Below, one piece after another: positions 6,602 through 7,024 of a stretch of DNA of 7,024 bases (the stretch's first letter is position 1; each line of letters opens with the position of its first letter). The DNA is from Bacteroidota bacterium (lineage in GTDB: Bacteria > Bacteroidota > Bacteroidia > Bacteroidales > UBA10428). A program made the translations under genes and the position numbers. The stretch is from positions 1-7,024 of the forward strand of contig JAHEEB010000208.1 in assembly GCA_024640925.1 (NCBI GenBank), in the 5' to 3' direction. A model generated the notes under the pieces. The model was not told the origin of the DNA and searched no databases. It saw only the letters and a list, made by a program, of their open reading frames with translations.

Positions 6602-6632
6602 AACTTTGGAAACTGGCAGCGTTTACAAAGTT
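6602..6632. promoter_or_regulatory. 31-bp palindrome before the TetR gene, candidate operator and promoter
   Basis: AACTTTGGAAA (6602-6612) and TTTACAAAGTT (6622-6632) are 11-base inverted arms with a single mismatch (6609/6625) around a 9-base centre, ending 21 bases before the TetR ATG. The left arm includes CAACTTTG (6601-6608), one base from the Bacteroidota -7 consensus TAnnTTTG, although I see no good -33 TTTG. Size, symmetry and location are what one expects of an autorepressor operator of a TetR-family protein; the link to this particular protein is inference. GTTTAC also occurs twice, at 6621-6626 and 6630-6635. Confidence 0.5.
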
Positions 6633-6653
6633 TACTGTGTTTTAATAAAATAA

Positions 6654-7024
6654 ATGATTGATTTACGTGATATATTAATTAAAGCCGGAAATCTTTTTAA
6701 GAAATTCGGTATTAAGAGCATAACAATGGATGATGTTGCCCATGAGACCGGAATGTCAAAAAAAACTCTTTATCAGTTTGTTACTGATAAAAGCGAATTG
6801 ATTGAACGGGTAGTAAAAAGTGATTTGACACATTTTAAGGATGAAATTTCAAAACTTGATAAGCTAAATTTTGATCCAGTACTTGAGATTATTGAACTTG
6901 ACAAATTTATATTCAGATTTATGGTTGGTTTAAACCCTTCAATTGAATATGATTTAAAGAAATATTACCTTGAAATATACAATAAGTCAAAACAGGATTT
7001 TATTCATCTTTTTATAGAAACTCT
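6654..7024 (+). CDS. TetR/AcrR-family transcriptional regulator, N-terminal part (3' truncated by window)
   Basis: The frame opens with ATG at 6654-6656 and runs without a stop to the window edge, giving 123 residues of a protein that would normally be about 190-210. Residues 7-50 form the TetR DNA-binding domain: an ILIKAGNLFKKFGIKSITMDDVA helix pair and then the helix-turn-helix ETGMSKKTLYQFVTDKSELI, with the typical SKKTLYQF recognition helix. The part after residue 55 is helical, with no similarity I recognise, and would be the ligand-binding and dimerisation domain; the ligand is unknown. Such regulators in Bacteroidota often precede TolC/RND efflux genes, but what follows here is out of view. 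The gene is divergent from the SiaC-like pair with 323 bases between, and a near-perfect palindrome lies just upstream, suggesting autoregulation. Confidence 0.88.
   Translation, partial: MIDLRDILIKAGNLFKKFGIKSITMDDVAHETGMSKKTLYQFVTDKSELIERVVKSDLTHFKDEISKLDKLNFDPVLEIIELDKFIFRFMVGLNPSIEYDLKKYYLEIYNKSKQDFIHLFIET

Larger units (their letters stand above)
6331..6653. other. Divergent intergenic region with several repeats
   Basis: These 323 bases separate the SiaC-like gene (- strand) from the TetR gene (+ strand) and should hold both promoters. I found no gene: both strands carry only very short frames, such as a 9-codon one on the - strand at about 6438-6467. The part from 6387 to 6475 contains a three-copy direct repeat and an inverted repeat. 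The part from 6480 to 6600 is plain AT-rich sequence with only a small AAGTT-TATT-AACTT dyad at 6554-6567. The last 50 bases contain a large palindrome next to the TetR start. Repeats and palindrome are listed separately. Confidence 0.7.

Overview
The window looks like a piece of a Bacteroidota chromosome. The evidence is its high AT content, start codons with no clear Shine-Dalgarno sequence, a lipoprotein-type aldose 1-epimerase in an L-arabinose operon, a DUF2807 (GIN-domain) exported protein, and SiaC/DUF1987-family proteins. I cannot name the genus. No rRNA, tRNA, CRISPR array, insertion sequence or phage gene is visible.

Positions 1-3750 (+ strand) hold the end of an arabinose/arabinan-use operon. 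It contains the 3' part of a GH51 alpha-L-arabinofuranosidase, then L-ribulokinase (araB), then a lipoprotein galactose mutarotase-type epimerase. The genes are 15 and 9 bases apart and are followed by a clear intrinsic terminator (about 3705-3747). Together they would release L-arabinose from oligosaccharides, equilibrate sugar anomers and phosphorylate L-ribulose. The isomerase, the ribulose-5-phosphate epimerase and the transporter are not in the window and may lie upstream.

Positions 3849-4511 (+) encode IspD of the MEP isoprenoid pathway as a single gene. It is convergent, with a 7-base gap, with a secreted DUF2807 protein on the - strand (4519-5202).

Positions 5203-6330 (- strand) contain a 295-base AT-rich spacer with an unusual GC-rich pair of GGTnnACC palindromes, and then two tandem paralogues of the SiaC/DUF1987 regulatory phosphoprotein family. 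The two proteins are diverged, yet they share an almost identical 21-base stretch of DNA over the predicted phospho-threonine motif. No SiaB-like kinase or SiaA-like phosphatase is next to them here.

Positions 6331-6653 form a divergent intergenic region rich in repeats: three TGTT(G/C)ACCG(A/T)T copies, a 9-11 bp inverted repeat around the first copy, and a 31-bp near-perfect palindrome just before the next gene. From 6654 to the right edge runs the 5' part of a TetR/AcrR-type repressor, cut by the window end. The region from the SiaC pair to the TetR gene is the least ordinary part of the window. The rest is well-understood metabolism.
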